Part shown: piece after piece, positions 32,845 to 42,597 of the stretch | Position numbering within the stretch: position 1 is the stretch's first letter | Layout: every line of letters begins with the position of its first letter | NCBI RefSeq assembly: GCF_002865645.1 | Contig: NW_020194562.1 | Span: 868,001-932,000 of the forward strand | Reading direction: 5' to 3' | DNA length: 64,000 nucleotides | DNA from: Hyaloscypha bicolor E | Lineage: Eukaryota > Ascomycota > Leotiomycetes > Helotiales > Hyaloscyphaceae | The notes under the pieces: generated by a model | Seen by the model: the letters and a program-made list of their open reading frames with translations, nothing else | Told to the model about the DNA's origin: nothing | Database searches by the model: none | Translations under genes and position numbers: made by a program

Positions 32845-35790
32845 ATGCGTCGCTCTCTTGCGCTGTCCTCGAGGTGGACAGCGATTCTTGTTGTCATATC
32901 TGCATTATGTTGCCTTTTTAGCCCAGCGAGTAAGCAAGCTCCCCCTTCCAGGACCACAACATCTAACACCTATTCAGTCTCTGTAAAGCATGAGAATTTC
33001 AAGACCTGCGATCAGTCAGGATTCTGCAAGCGCAATCGAGCGTATGCCGACACCGCAGCGGGAACCAACAACTGGGAAGCCCCTTACCGAATAGCCCCCG
33101 AGTCCCTGAGCTGGAAGAATGGACAGTTACAGGGCTCGATTCTTAAGACAGTCAATGCCAATGGCGAGACGGTCCGGCTCCCAATCACCATTTCTTTTCT
33201 CGAATCCGGTTCTGCGAGGGTGGTGATTGATGAGGAGAAGCGTCAGAAGGGCGAGATCGAGCTTCGACATGACAGCAAGATCCGCAAGGAGCGGTACAAT
33301 GAGGCGGAATCGTGGGCCATAGTTGGAGGTCTTGACTTGAGTAAGACTGCTACGGAAGATAGAGGGTCTGCCAAGAGCCATGTCAAATATGGCCCAGATG
33401 GAAAGTTCGAAGCGGTCATCACCTACGCTCCTTTCGGAATCGACTTTAAGAGAGACGATGCCACTCAGGTCAGATTCAATGATCGTGGTTTATTGAACTT
33501 GGAACATTGGCGACAAAAGATTGATAAGCCCGCCCCAGAAACGAAGGAAGGAGAAGAGCCTTCCCCAACACCAGAGGTTCCAGCCGGGGAAGATGAGAGT
33601 ACATGGTGGGACGAGACATTTGGTGGCAACACCGACTCCAAGCCAAGAGGTCCGGAAAGTGTTGGTCTTGATATCACGTTCCCAGGATACGAGTATGTTT
33701 TCGGCATACCTGAGCATGCTGGATCACTTTCGTTGAAGGCGACCCGAGGTGGAGATGGGAATCACAACGATCCCTATCGACTGTACAATGCTGATGTTTT
33801 TGAGTACATCATGGACAGCTCGATGACCCTATACGGATCAATCCCTTTCATGCAAGCCCACAAGAAGGACTCCACCGTCGGAGTATTCTGGTTGAATGCC
33901 GCTGAGACCTGGATTGATGTCATCAAGGAGAAAGAGGCACACAATCCATTGAGCCTTGGGATCGGCTCGAAGTTCGAAACAAAGACACACTGGTTCTCTG
34001 AGAGTGGACTCATCGATGTTTTTGTGTTCCTTGGACCTACAGCCAAGGACATTACGAAGGTGTATGGAGAGCTTACTGGTTACACTGCGCTCCCACAAGA
34101 GTTTGCAATTGCCTATCACCAATGCCGATGGAACTACAACAGTGATGAAGATGTCAAGGATGTCGATCGAAAAATGTCAAAGCACAACATCCCATATGAT
34201 GTGATCTGGTTGGATATCGAGTACACCGACGACAAGCAATACTTTACCTGGGACCCTCTGAGCTTCACCAATCCCACTGGAATGCTCGAACAACTGGACC
34301 AGTCCGAGAGAAAGCTTGTGGCAATCATCGATCCTCACATCAAGAACAAGGATGGTTATCACGTGGTCGAAGAGCTGAAGAAGAAAGATCTTGCTGTACA
34401 CGACAAGGGGGGTGGCATATATGAAGGATGGTGCTGGCCTGGATCGTCTCACTGGGTTGATTGTTTCAATCCAGCGGCCATCAAATGGTGGATTGGTCTC
34501 TTCAAGTACGATTATTTCAAGGGATCCGCTCCTAACCTCTTCATTTGGAACGATATGAACGAGCCCTCCGTCTTCAACGGCCCAGAAACGACCATGCCAA
34601 AGGACAACATCCATCACGGTGGCTGGGAGCACCGTGATGTCCACAACATCAACGGAATGACTTTCCACAACGCAACCTACCAAGCTCTGCTTGAGCGCAG
34701 GAAAGGAGAGATCCGGCGCCCCTTCGTCCTCACTCGATCCTTTTACTCTGGCTCCCAACGCCTCGGAGCTATGTGGACAGGCGACAACCAAGCAAGCTGG
34801 GAGCATCTCGCAGCCGGCTTCCCCATGATCCTCAACAACGGTATAGCAGGCTTCCCCTTCGCCGGTGCAGACGTAGGCGGTTTCTTCGGTAACCCCGAGA
34901 AAGATCTCCTCACCCGATGGTACCAAGCTGGCGCCTTCTATCCCTTCTTCCGTGGGCACGCACACATCGACACCCGTCGTCGTGAGCCATATCTCGCAGG
35001 CGAACCCTACACAGGCATAATCACACAAGCCCTTCGACTCCGGTACTCTCTCCTCCCAGCCTGGTACACGGCGTTTCACGAAGCGTCCGTAGACGGGACA
35101 CCCATCATCCGCCCCCATTACTTCCAATACCCATCTGACGAGGCCGGCTTCGCGATCGACGACCAGTTCTTCGTCGGCGGTACCGGTCTCCTCGCAAAGC
35201 CCGTTGTTACTGAGAAAGCGGAATCAGTAGACATCTATCTCCCAGACGACGAACAATATTATGACTACTTCACTTTCGAGAAATATTCCGGAAGGGGCAA
35301 ACACAATATTGTGGCACCGTTGGAGAAAATTCCATTGTTGATGCAAGGCGGCCACATCATCCCGCGCAAAGACCGTCCAAGACGTAGTTCAGGACTCATG
35401 AAGTGGGATCCCCACACTCTTGTCCTGGTCCTCGGTAAATCAGGCCAAGCCAAAGGAGAGCTGTATTTCGATGATGGCGAGACTTTCGATTATCAGCAGG
35501 GAGCGTACGTTCATCGGGAATTTGAGTTCAGGGATGGGGTTCTGGTTAGTTCGGATATTGGTGTGAATGGGAAGTTGACAGAAAAGTTCTTGAGATGCGT
35601 CAAGTCTGTTGGGGTGGAGAAGATCCTGATTGTGGGCGCGCCGAAGAGCTGGGAGGGGAAAAGCAGTGTTAAGATTGGTGGTGGAGAGGCGGGGCTGGAG
35701 TTCCATCCTGAGGAGGGAAACAAAGCCGCGTGGGCGGTGGTGAGGGCGCCAAAGGTTGCTATTGGTGAGGATTGGAAGATTGAGTTCTAG
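32845..35790 (+). CDS. gls2: Glucosidase II alpha subunit (GH31)
   Basis: Removes the inner alpha-1,3-glucoses from N-glycans in the ER lumen during glycoprotein quality control. The frame is open for 981 codons. A 48-nt GTAAGC...CTAAC...CAG intron at 32930-32977 is in phase and probably removed, giving 965 aa and joining the signal peptide (WTAILVVISALCCLF) directly to SVKHENFKTCDQSGFCKRNR, as in relatives. GH31 signatures: YHQCRWNYNSDEDV, VIWLDIEYTD, the nucleophile Asp in FIWNDMNEPSVF (near residue 570 of the unspliced frame), the acid/base Asp in MWTGDNQASWEHL (near 645), and FPFAGADVGGFFGNPE. A Pro/Glu-rich insertion near 230-250 is of the kind seen in fungal orthologues. No HDEL is present; the subunit is normally held by its beta partner. 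Confidence 0.95.
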   Translation: MRRSLALSSRWTAILVVISALCCLFSPASKQAPPSRTTTSNTYSVSVKHENFKTCDQSGFCKRNRAYADTAAGTNNWEAPYRIAPESLSWKNGQLQGSILKTVNANGETVRLPITISFLESGSARVVIDEEKRQKGEIELRHDSKIRKERYNEAESWAIVGGLDLSKTATEDRGSAKSHVKYGPDGKFEAVITYAPFGIDFKRDDATQVRFNDRGLLNLEHWRQKIDKPAPETKEGEEPSPTPEVPAGEDESTWWDETFGGNTDSKPRGPESVGLDITFPGYEYVFGIPEHAGSLSLKATRGGDGNHNDPYRLYNADVFEYIMDSSMTLYGSIPFMQAHKKDSTVGVFWLNAAETWIDVIKEKEAHNPLSLGIGSKFETKTHWFSESGLIDVFVFLGPTAKDITKVYGELTGYTALPQEFAIAYHQCRWNYNSDEDVKDVDRKMSKHNIPYDVIWLDIEYTDDKQYFTWDPLSFTNPTGMLEQLDQSERKLVAIIDPHIKNKDGYHVVEELKKKDLAVHDKGGGIYEGWCWPGSSHWVDCFNPAAIKWWIGLFKYDYFKGSAPNLFIWNDMNEPSVFNGPETTMPKDNIHHGGWEHRDVHNINGMTFHNATYQALLERRKGEIRRPFVLTRSFYSGSQRLGAMWTGDNQASWEHLAAGFPMILNNGIAGFPFAGADVGGFFGNPEKDLLTRWYQAGAFYPFFRGHAHIDTRRREPYLAGEPYTGIITQALRLRYSLLPAWYTAFHEASVDGTPIIRPHYFQYPSDEAGFAIDDQFFVGGTGLLAKPVVTEKAESVDIYLPDDEQYYDYFTFEKYSGRGKHNIVAPLEKIPLLMQGGHIIPRKDRPRRSSGLMKWDPHTLVLVLGKSGQAKGELYFDDGETFDYQQGAYVHREFEFRDGVLVSSDIGVNGKLTEKFLRCVKSVGVEKILIVGAPKSWEGKSSVKIGGGEAGLEFHPEEGNKAAWAVVRAPKVAIGEDWKIEF

Positions 35791-36074
35791 CGTGGCTGTG
35801 TGTGTTAAAAAAAAATTAGGAAAATAAAAGGGGAGAGACTGGGGTGGGGGATGTAGGAATCAATATATATTGTATCCGTGTTATGTACTCCATCCAAGGT
35901 CAATGCATATTCAACTTCATTGCTAGCAACCTCCCCGTGGTATCTTCTCAACGCATCAACGTAACGCAAATAAGCAGCCTCCCATATTAAGTATCAACAG
36001 ATGTACAAGTTCAACGCAGCGAGATGGAGTCCCTGGAAGGGAGGGAAGTGGAATCGAGGTGACAGTGAGCCGAG
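35791..36074. other. Convergent 3' region with a transposon-end-like 16-mer
   Basis: Between convergent genes. Positions 35892-35907 (ATCCAAGGTCAATGCA) are identical to 22959-22974 in the left terminal repeat of the pogo-class element. No partner inverted copy was found nearby. Confidence 0.5.
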
Positions 36075-37213
36075 TCAGCGCAACAGATCCCCAGATTCAG
36101 CAATCTTCTCCTCGCGGCCGTCCTGCCAGCTCGTACAGTTCACGCATCTCTTCGCCTATTCTCCGTCAGTTCTTACATTTTCCTCACGGCCTTCGAGAAG
36201 GGGGAGGGGAATAAGAAAGGGGACAGGAGCGAGAAAAGGAAGAGGGCATTGGGGGGATAGGGAAAATGCATTACCTTGACGGAGATGCGTTTGCGGCAGT
36301 ATTTACACTTCACCATGTGCTTGATGATGGGATCACCGCTTTGGTTGAACATCTCGTACACGACCGCTACGCCGTAGAGCGCAAATCCTACGCCGAGGAA
36401 ATTTACGATCTTGTTCAAAAATGCTCTTGTTTTTCTGTTAACATAATGAAGCGTGAGGGGCCGGGGGGCGGCGGGGGGAAGTCAAGGAAGTGGAAGGAGA
36501 AAGGGGATGCGTACCCGTAAGCCATAACCACCGCTCCATCAGCAGCAGCTTGCTCGAGGGTGTTGTACCCGATTCCATCGGTTTTGTTGAAGTTGGGTCC
36601 CCGCCGCAGGATCGCAAATTTGGAGTCCATGTTGCGGTTTATGCCGGGGATTAGGGAGAGCGGCGGGAGAAGTATCTCGGAGACGAAACTGGTTACCACT
36701 GTCGTGAAGGCTGCTGCTATTCTGAAGATGATGTGAGTATGGTAGAGGGTGTCGGGGGATTGTGGGGAGGCTTGGGATGAGGAAGTGAAAGATTTTTTTT
36801 TGGAAGGCTGGAGAGCTCGAGGGATTGAGATGAAGAACTTGCAAAGTCTTGTGAGAAATTATAATAAATTTTACCCAGAACTCACATCAAACCAACAGCT
36901 ACTTCTAAGACATTATCTTGAAGTGCGAAGTCCGAGAATCCTGCCCTACGAACTGTCAGCGTTGCTCTTCGTCTTCATGCCTCAATATATACCCCAGATA
37001 CAACCCTCAAAAAAGACAATAATTTATCTCCCAATCTTTCTCCACAGAAGCCTTCAAACACAGAGTTCACATCCGAGAGAACACTCACCACATCGCTTTC
37101 CCCCTATTCACAACCTCCTCCCCCGCATGTGCAAGCATCTCCTGGCTAGCCTCCAAATGTAACAGATGCCTCGGCCTCTCTGGCGTATCCAGACCTGAAT
37201 TGTCACCCGACAT
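36075..37213 (-). CDS. Fungal large-conductance mechanosensitive channel (MscL family)
   Basis: A predicted tension-gated membrane channel of 207 aa in five exons: 37213-37089, 36945-36886, 36721-36515, 36425-36275, 36155-36075, all GT-AG and in phase. Exon 2 encodes GFSDFALQDNVLEVAVGL, the start of the pore-lining helix 1. Exon 3 continues IIAAAFTTVVTSFVSEILLP, matching the bacterial GxxIGxAFGxIVxSLVxDxIMPP pattern. An extracellular loop (INRNMDSKFAILRRGPNFNK) follows, then helix 2 in exon 4 (NFLGVGFALYGVAVVYEMF). A fungal C-terminal addition has CKYCRKRI and CVNCTSWQDGRE, a CxxC...CxxC zinc-ribbon-like tail. The exon 4 acceptor could lie nine bases upstream. It is divergent to the YAR1 gene, with a MITE between. 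Confidence 0.85.
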
Positions 37214-37404
37214 CGTCGCTCCTATGTCCAATCGCTCAGAACTCAAGCAAAAGGCGAAATGTGACAAAGTGAAGGTTGATAGAAAGGATGTCTCAGAAAG
37301 TTGGAAGGCTGGGAAGTGAGTCGTGGAGGGGCTGCACGTGATCGCAATTGTGATTCAATTGGCGGGGTAATAAGCTAGAAAAATAAAATGATTTTGAAGC
37401 TCTA

Positions 37405-38091
37405 CGGAAAGCCATAAGGATCAGAAGACCAAGCGATTTTCGAATCTGGTTTTTGACCTTCAATGTCTGATTTGTGGCACGTGCGCACCCCACCAAAAAT
37501 CACAAATACCTGTACACCACGCCTATATATTATGCCCCCTCTCCCTGTGCCTCTATTATTACTTCAAATATTTCTTCACTTTGATTCTTCTCGCTCTTTT
37601 TATAGGTATAAGGATAAGAGAGGGGAGAAGGGGGAGGGCAGGGCAAGGGGACCTCACTAAAAATTTACGTTGCAAAGCACTAAATTTTTAGTACCTATAG
37701 CCTATAATTTAGTGATTGTGGCCCTAAAATTTAGCGATAAGTAGCCTAAAATTATAGGGCTTCCTTTTCCTCGCGAGTCGCATGCCTTAAAGCTCGCTTT
37801 TCAATTTTCGCTTTTCACTTTTCACTTTTCACTTTTCACTCGCCCTCCATCTCCTCCCCCCCCCCACCCCCATCCCCATCTACCCCTCTCTCGCCCCTCT
37901 CTCGTATATATATAAATAAGAATTAAAAAGAGAGTAATATTTTAAGTAGTAATAATAAGTAGAGGCACAGGAAGAGAGGGCATAATATGTAGGCGATTTT
38001 TGGTGGGGTGCGCACGTGCCACAAATCAGACATTGAAGGTCGAAAACCAGATTCGAAAATCGCTTGGTCTTCTGATCCTTACGGCTTTCCG
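37405..38091. mobile_element. MITE with about 100-bp inverted arms in a divergent promoter
   Basis: Left arm 37405-37500 and right arm 37995-38091 are reverse complements with only a few differences, mostly transitions (GCCATAAGG against GCCGTAAGG). The ends are CGGAAAGCC and GGCTTTCCG, each next to TA (37403-37404, 38092-38093). Each arm contains GGCACGTGCGCACC, which includes a CACGTG hexamer. The middle has AT-rich TTTAG-type words, four TTTTCAC units at 37811-37839 and a C-tract near 37860. There is no coding frame. Confidence 0.88.
37811..37839. repeat. Seven-base minisatellite (TTTTCAC)
   Basis: Four consecutive near-perfect seven-base units inside the 687-bp MITE. Confidence 0.85.
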
Positions 38092-38144
38092 TACTCGGAC
38101 AGCTCAACAACCGCGCTTAAGGACAGGGCGCAGACGACACAGAG

Positions 38145-38860
38145 ATGGCGCCCAAGCTCTCAGAAGACGAGATCGACGACCTGCTGTACTTCGCGCGTAC
38201 AGGAGACAAGGCTGAATTCAACGCGTTGAAAGATGAGCTTTGCAAGAGGGAAAACGTGAGGGAGGGGCGGTTGCTGGAGGCTGCTAGGGAGGAAGAGAGT
38301 GGGAATGGGATCTTGCATATGGCGGCTGCTAATGGACATTCTGGTACTGTCCCCCTTTTTCTCCCTCTATATTCCTCTTCCAAAACTTCCATCTTGCTAA
38401 CAGATTGGTCATAGATTTACTCTGCGAACTCTGCAAATCCCTCTACGCACCCACCGGACCCCAGAATCCAGAGTTGTTGAGTATTTTGAACAGCCAAAAT
38501 AAGGCGGGGAACACGGCACTGCATTGGGCGGCATTGAATGGGCATTTGGAGGCTGTGAAGGTGTTGCTCGAGGAGGGAGCGGATCCGACGATCACGAATC
38601 AGAGGGGTCATGATGCGGTGTTTGAAGCGGAGGTTAATGATAAGAGGGAGGTTGTGGAATGGGTGTTGAAGGAGGGGGGTGAGGTGTTGGAGAGTGGTGT
38701 TGCTGGTGGGGAGGAGAGGGAACGGGAAGGGGAGGAAGTGGGGGATGAGGATGAGGGGATGGAGGAGGGATCTGGGAAGGAAGATGTGATGGGCGAGGAT
38801 GGGGTCGCGGGAGAGGGCTCGGCGAAATTAGAGAAGAAGTTGGGAGAGATGGATATCTGA
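38145..38860 (+). CDS. YAR1: Ankyrin-repeat ribosomal protein chaperone, Yar1 type
   Basis: Yar1 binds newly made ribosomal protein S3 and keeps it soluble until it joins the 40S subunit. Exons 38145-38343 and 38415-38860 give 214 aa, close to yeast Yar1 (200). Two ankyrin repeats are clear: GNGILHMAAANGHS before the intron, and NKAGNTALHWAALNGHLEAV with VLLEEGADPTITNQRGHDAV after it, followed by FEAEVNDKREVVEWVL. The C-terminus is strongly acidic (EREREGEEVGDEDEGMEEGS), as in Yar1. Only 53 bp separate the start codon from the MITE, so the transcription start probably lies in or at the element's right arm. Confidence 0.87.
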
Positions 38861-40662
38861 AAGGTCGAATACTCGAACCGTCGACAGCTTTTGCAACACA
38901 ATGAAGAAAGACCTAGCGGTATCTTGCATGACCTCCGGAGCCGCACTCCGCAACGGAATTCGACATACAGCCAGAAGGGAGCCAGAGAGCATCTCAACTT
39001 CTGTCTAGTGGAAATGATCGAAAGAAAATCACCACGCAACAAGAGCTACAGCCGGATTGGCACACCGTCATGGCAGGTTGGCAGGAGACACCTCTCAACT
39101 GCATATTTCTGAGGCTCGCCTTAAGGTGATTCGACAGTGGACTTTATCATATCAATTGGAAGAAAAAAATCAAAATAAGAAACTACAATTTCAAAAGCAC
39201 TACTTGAAGAATGGAAATACGTGAGCGACGTATGCATTTCATATTTGACCGGTCTGATTGAATGATATTCTCACTCTCACCCTTTCCTGCCAACCACGAG
39301 CGGCCGATCAGTGCACATAATCGACAGCGGACGTTGAAATCCCAGAGGACAAACTGAGTCGTCAAATTCGAGTTTGGGGATGGACAGAGATAGCTACAAA
39401 CTTAAGCACAACCTAATTGGCACTCTAGGGTGCAAGCAAATCTAGTCCTGGATCGTCCAGGATTTCTTTCCAAAGACCATTGATGTCAATCTCTACAATC
39501 AAAAACGAAGCAACGAATCACTCATGTTGAATGAAGCCACACGGAAAGCACCTTTGGTCGATGCCAGTCATTCGAGAAGTTGCTTTGCTGCGCGATTCTC
39601 CGATAGCCAATAAAGCAATCAGGCCTCACCGTCACTCGGGAGTTTTGGTTCAGTGAGTCACAATTCCAACATCAGGTTCTGTTGCATCGAGAATTGAATT
39701 TCGTCCTGTCTCGTCCGCCAGTGACATGGAGGGTCAGCATGTATCTTCACAACTGAGGACATTGTTGAAAAAGAGCAGGTTTCTGGGCAACTTCTGAACC
39801 AATCTAATTGTTCCCGTCAACTCATTTCATTCCCAGCCAGTCGTTGGAGAGCAATCCTACCCACTGTGGCAAGCTACTGTGAGGCTCTGTGGAATCCCTT
39901 CCGCTCTCTTCTTCCAGCCAACCGAGGGTGTAGTACCACAACCATTGGCCCGGCGGTTTGTGTGATTTTGGGTTGAGCGGTTATCTATTTCATTCGCGGG
40001 GCCTTCGGCAAGTGGCTGTTTTAGGAATACGACCCTTGGCTACTTGACAAAGGGTTGGACATGCACCAGCCATGCAAGTGCCTTGATTCCATGTTTTCTT
40101 CTTCAGAGTATCATTGCTTCTGTACAACGAGGCTCCGTGGTTGTTAGTGGGATGTCAGCTGCCGATATCCCGCGTGCCAGGGAAGCTTTCACCGCTCACT
40201 GGCTGAAACCCCGCCCACCCATCCGTTATCCTGCACCCATCCATTATCTTGTAGACCTTGTAAGTGCCCAAACTTTTCTATTCTGTGCGACTGTGGCAGC
40301 CAGGGAGCACGTAATGGGCGGCCAACGTGGCCTGATGTGTACCTATGGCAGTCCTACCTAACAGTGCAGAGCCTCAATCTTGGATGTGGAAGTGTTGCGA
40401 CCTCGAACAAGTTGCGGCTGACTCTTGTCTTATTCATGTGCTACCACACTGTACCAAAATGGCGGGACAGTTCAAGACACCGTCTTCAACCTTCAATATG
40501 TTCAGTTCATGCCATCCGCTCTCTTAGGCATCAATTGATTCCCACCTTTACGGATCCATTGAGAGTGCAGCCTGAATGTGGGATCCTACAGCAATTTTTG
40601 CCTTCAAAGTATGCATATCACACAGCCCCAGAGTCCCTCAGCAAGTGCTGAGATGAAGGCCT
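38861..40662. other. Long gene-free region
   Basis: 1.8 kb with only short open frames on both strands; no repeat arms, RNA gene or relic was recognised. Its right end should contain the promoter of the kinase-like gene. Confidence 0.5.
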
Positions 40663-41595
40663 ATGGAGACATCATGCTCACGGTTTCCTCCAGCACACTT
40701 ATCCACCATGAGTTCAACTTCCATGCAGCAACCGGGCTGTTCCGTTGATACTCGACACGTGGAGCCAGTCCCTTACAATCTTCCGGATCGAGCCTCGCAG
40801 TCTCCTCTAAGAAAAGACGAGTGGAAGAAGACCTTCTCCTTTACCACAGCGAAGTCAATTGGCCGCGGCGCGTCTGGCACGGTTTTTGCCATCAATGATG
40901 CATGGGTAATCAAAGTCTTTGGAAGAGACGCCGAAGCACAATCGTATCTCGTGCGAGAGAAAGAAATCTTCGACAAGCTACAAATTTCAGCTCTTTCTGA
41001 TTATATCATATTTTGCAAGGAACAATGGGCTTCTGGCCTAGTTTTGGAAAGATTCGAGTGTACGCTACGCGAGCGCTTGAAAACCTTCGTTGCGGGCGAC
41101 TCCAAAAGCCCACACCCGTCGGCTCTGATGTGGTCTCTGGAGTGCTGTCGAGGCCTTGCTTTTCTCCATGACAACGATGTTATCCATGGAGATATTGGAT
41201 GCCAGAATGTTATGGTCAGTGCCAGCGGACATGCCAAACTTTGCGATTTTGCCGGGTCCAAGATTGGACAGAAGGATGCCCTGGTGGCGTATGAAATCCG
41301 AAGTCAGCATGTGCGCTATTCTGGTCAACAGCCCACAATCACCACTGAGATTTTTGCGATCGGATCCCTCCTCTTTGAAATCTGGGCCTTAAAACCTCCT
41401 TACGCTGCTGAACTGAATTCGGTAGTCAAAGAAAGGTTCCGCGTGGGAGAATTTCCCATTGGCAGTATCAGTAATTTGAGCATGAAAGGAGTCATTCATA
41501 GATGCTGGCTCGGGGTTTACCACACTGTTTCAGGAGTCTGCGAAGATCTAGAGGCAGTGAAACCAATTCTTGAATTTAGTACTCTACCAGATTAG
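40663..41595 (+). CDS. Kinase-like protein, fungal HGD/DFA type (copy 1)
   Basis: A single-exon 310-aa protein with a protein-kinase fold. The Gly-rich loop is SIGRGASGTVF (67-72), the ATP-site Lys is K84 in WVIKVF, the catalytic loop is HGDIGCQN (H175, D177, N182) and the Mg2+ motif is DFAGS (D195). Thus HRD has become HGD and DFG has become DFA, a pattern common in expanded fungal kinase families; all metal- and phosphate-binding acids remain, so activity is possible. The tail CEDLEAVKPILEF ends the C-lobe. An alternative start is M16. The same family recurs at 46271-47117, and each copy faces a small Cys-rich gene. Substrates are unknown. Confidence 0.8.
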   Translation: METSCSRFPPAHLSTMSSTSMQQPGCSVDTRHVEPVPYNLPDRASQSPLRKDEWKKTFSFTTAKSIGRGASGTVFAINDAWVIKVFGRDAEAQSYLVREKEIFDKLQISALSDYIIFCKEQWASGLVLERFECTLRERLKTFVAGDSKSPHPSALMWSLECCRGLAFLHDNDVIHGDIGCQNVMVSASGHAKLCDFAGSKIGQKDALVAYEIRSQHVRYSGQQPTITTEIFAIGSLLFEIWALKPPYAAELNSVVKERFRVGEFPIGSISNLSMKGVIHRCWLGVYHTVSGVCEDLEAVKPILEFSTLPD

Positions 41596-42261
41596 CAGCA
41601 TTTCCGCGGTTTGAAATGTCAACAAGAACTCGACGTAGTTTTCCTTCCTGAAGTTGATAATCGGAAGCAAAACCTTGAAGCATGTCGCTTGTGCATATGT
41701 GAACGAATCACTTCAAACAAATGAGTCACAAATTGCGATCCATCAATATGTGATCCAAATATTCTGATTTCAAATTGACCGCACCACGCATAAAATAAGC
41801 TACGTAGTTTGAAAAATGAATATGTTCTGCTCCTAGAATCAAGAAAAGTAGCTTTTTCGTAACCGTTTCGCTGGGGAATGAAAAAGTAGAGAGTGTAATT
41901 CATACAAAGTAGTGAAAGCCTATCCGAGACAACGGTAGAAAAGAATCACCCAAGAAGAAAAGTCCAAAACCCGTCCAGCCTACTTTTGCCATCACTGCGA
42001 ATGTTGCATGTGCAGGAACGTACAATTATTGCCGCATCGTTTCTTTCTCTCAATATCCATCAGCATGTCTGTGCTTCCTATCACGTTTCTCCTCGTCATA
42101 GTATCTATGACTTCGAGACTTTTCCTTTCCGGATCTACTTCCCCGATGCTTGTCTGCTCTCGATCCTTCATCGCGACGACCGTTGTTACGCTCTGCATCT
42201 TGGACGGGCCTCACCTATTTCTGGTCATCAGCTACCCATCGGACTTGTTATCAGATTTTGT
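41596..42261. other. Intergenic region between convergent genes of unit 1
   Basis: About 670 bp, no gene. Holds the 3' ends of the kinase-like and Cys-rich genes. Confidence 0.45.
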
Positions 42262-42597
42262 CTACCGTACCTCAGTTACTTCCGAATAAGCTCGATCTTC
42301 TGCATCACCGTATGCATTCAAGGCTCGCGTCCTGATCTCCTCAGCTCGTGCCAGAGCTTTGTCGCGAATATCAACTGCAATCTTCAAATTGTCACAAACG
42401 TAGCATGGGCCTAAGCTTCTTGATCCCACAGTATAGTTGTTGTCAGCGTTGGGATCGATCTGGCTGCCATCCTGCTGAGCATCCGCACATCTCTTGCCGT
42501 GATCGTTGCAGAGGATGTATGTATACTTGTACCACACGTGAGCGGGCTCAACATTGCAGCGTGTGCTATTTACGGTTATCACTCCAAAGTTGCACAT
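42262..42597 (-). CDS. Small Cys-rich protein (copy 1)
   Basis: A 111-aa protein starting MCNFGVITVNSTRCN. Cysteines follow in YTYILCNDHGKRCADA and GPCYVCDNLKIAVD, then a charged helical tail (ARAEEIRTRALNAYGDAED). It has the layout of a widespread uncharacterised fungal group: MC at the start, paired cysteines, CxxC, then a coiled tail. No signal peptide is seen, so it is probably intracellular and may bind zinc. It converges with the kinase-like gene. The related gene at 47593-47955 has the same start and CxxC-plus-helix ending. Not assigned a function. Confidence 0.55.
   Translation of the reverse strand: MCNFGVITVNSTRCNVEPAHVWYKYTYILCNDHGKRCADAQQDGSQIDPNADNNYTVGSRSLGPCYVCDNLKIAVDIRDKALARAEEIRTRALNAYGDAEDRAYSEVTEVR

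Noticed and set aside
32930..32977. Reading the glucosidase gene without an intron
   Set aside because: The frame is open, but GTAAGC, CTAAC and CAG signals and the fit to relatives after removal favour an in-frame intron.
31644..35790. NDK and glucosidase II as cargo of a Starship-like element
   Set aside because: Both are conserved housekeeping genes with normal introns and composition; no terminal repeats were seen to their right.
40044..40651. Three overlapping plus-strand frames
   Set aside because: Short, no motif, no good start or splice context; probably chance.
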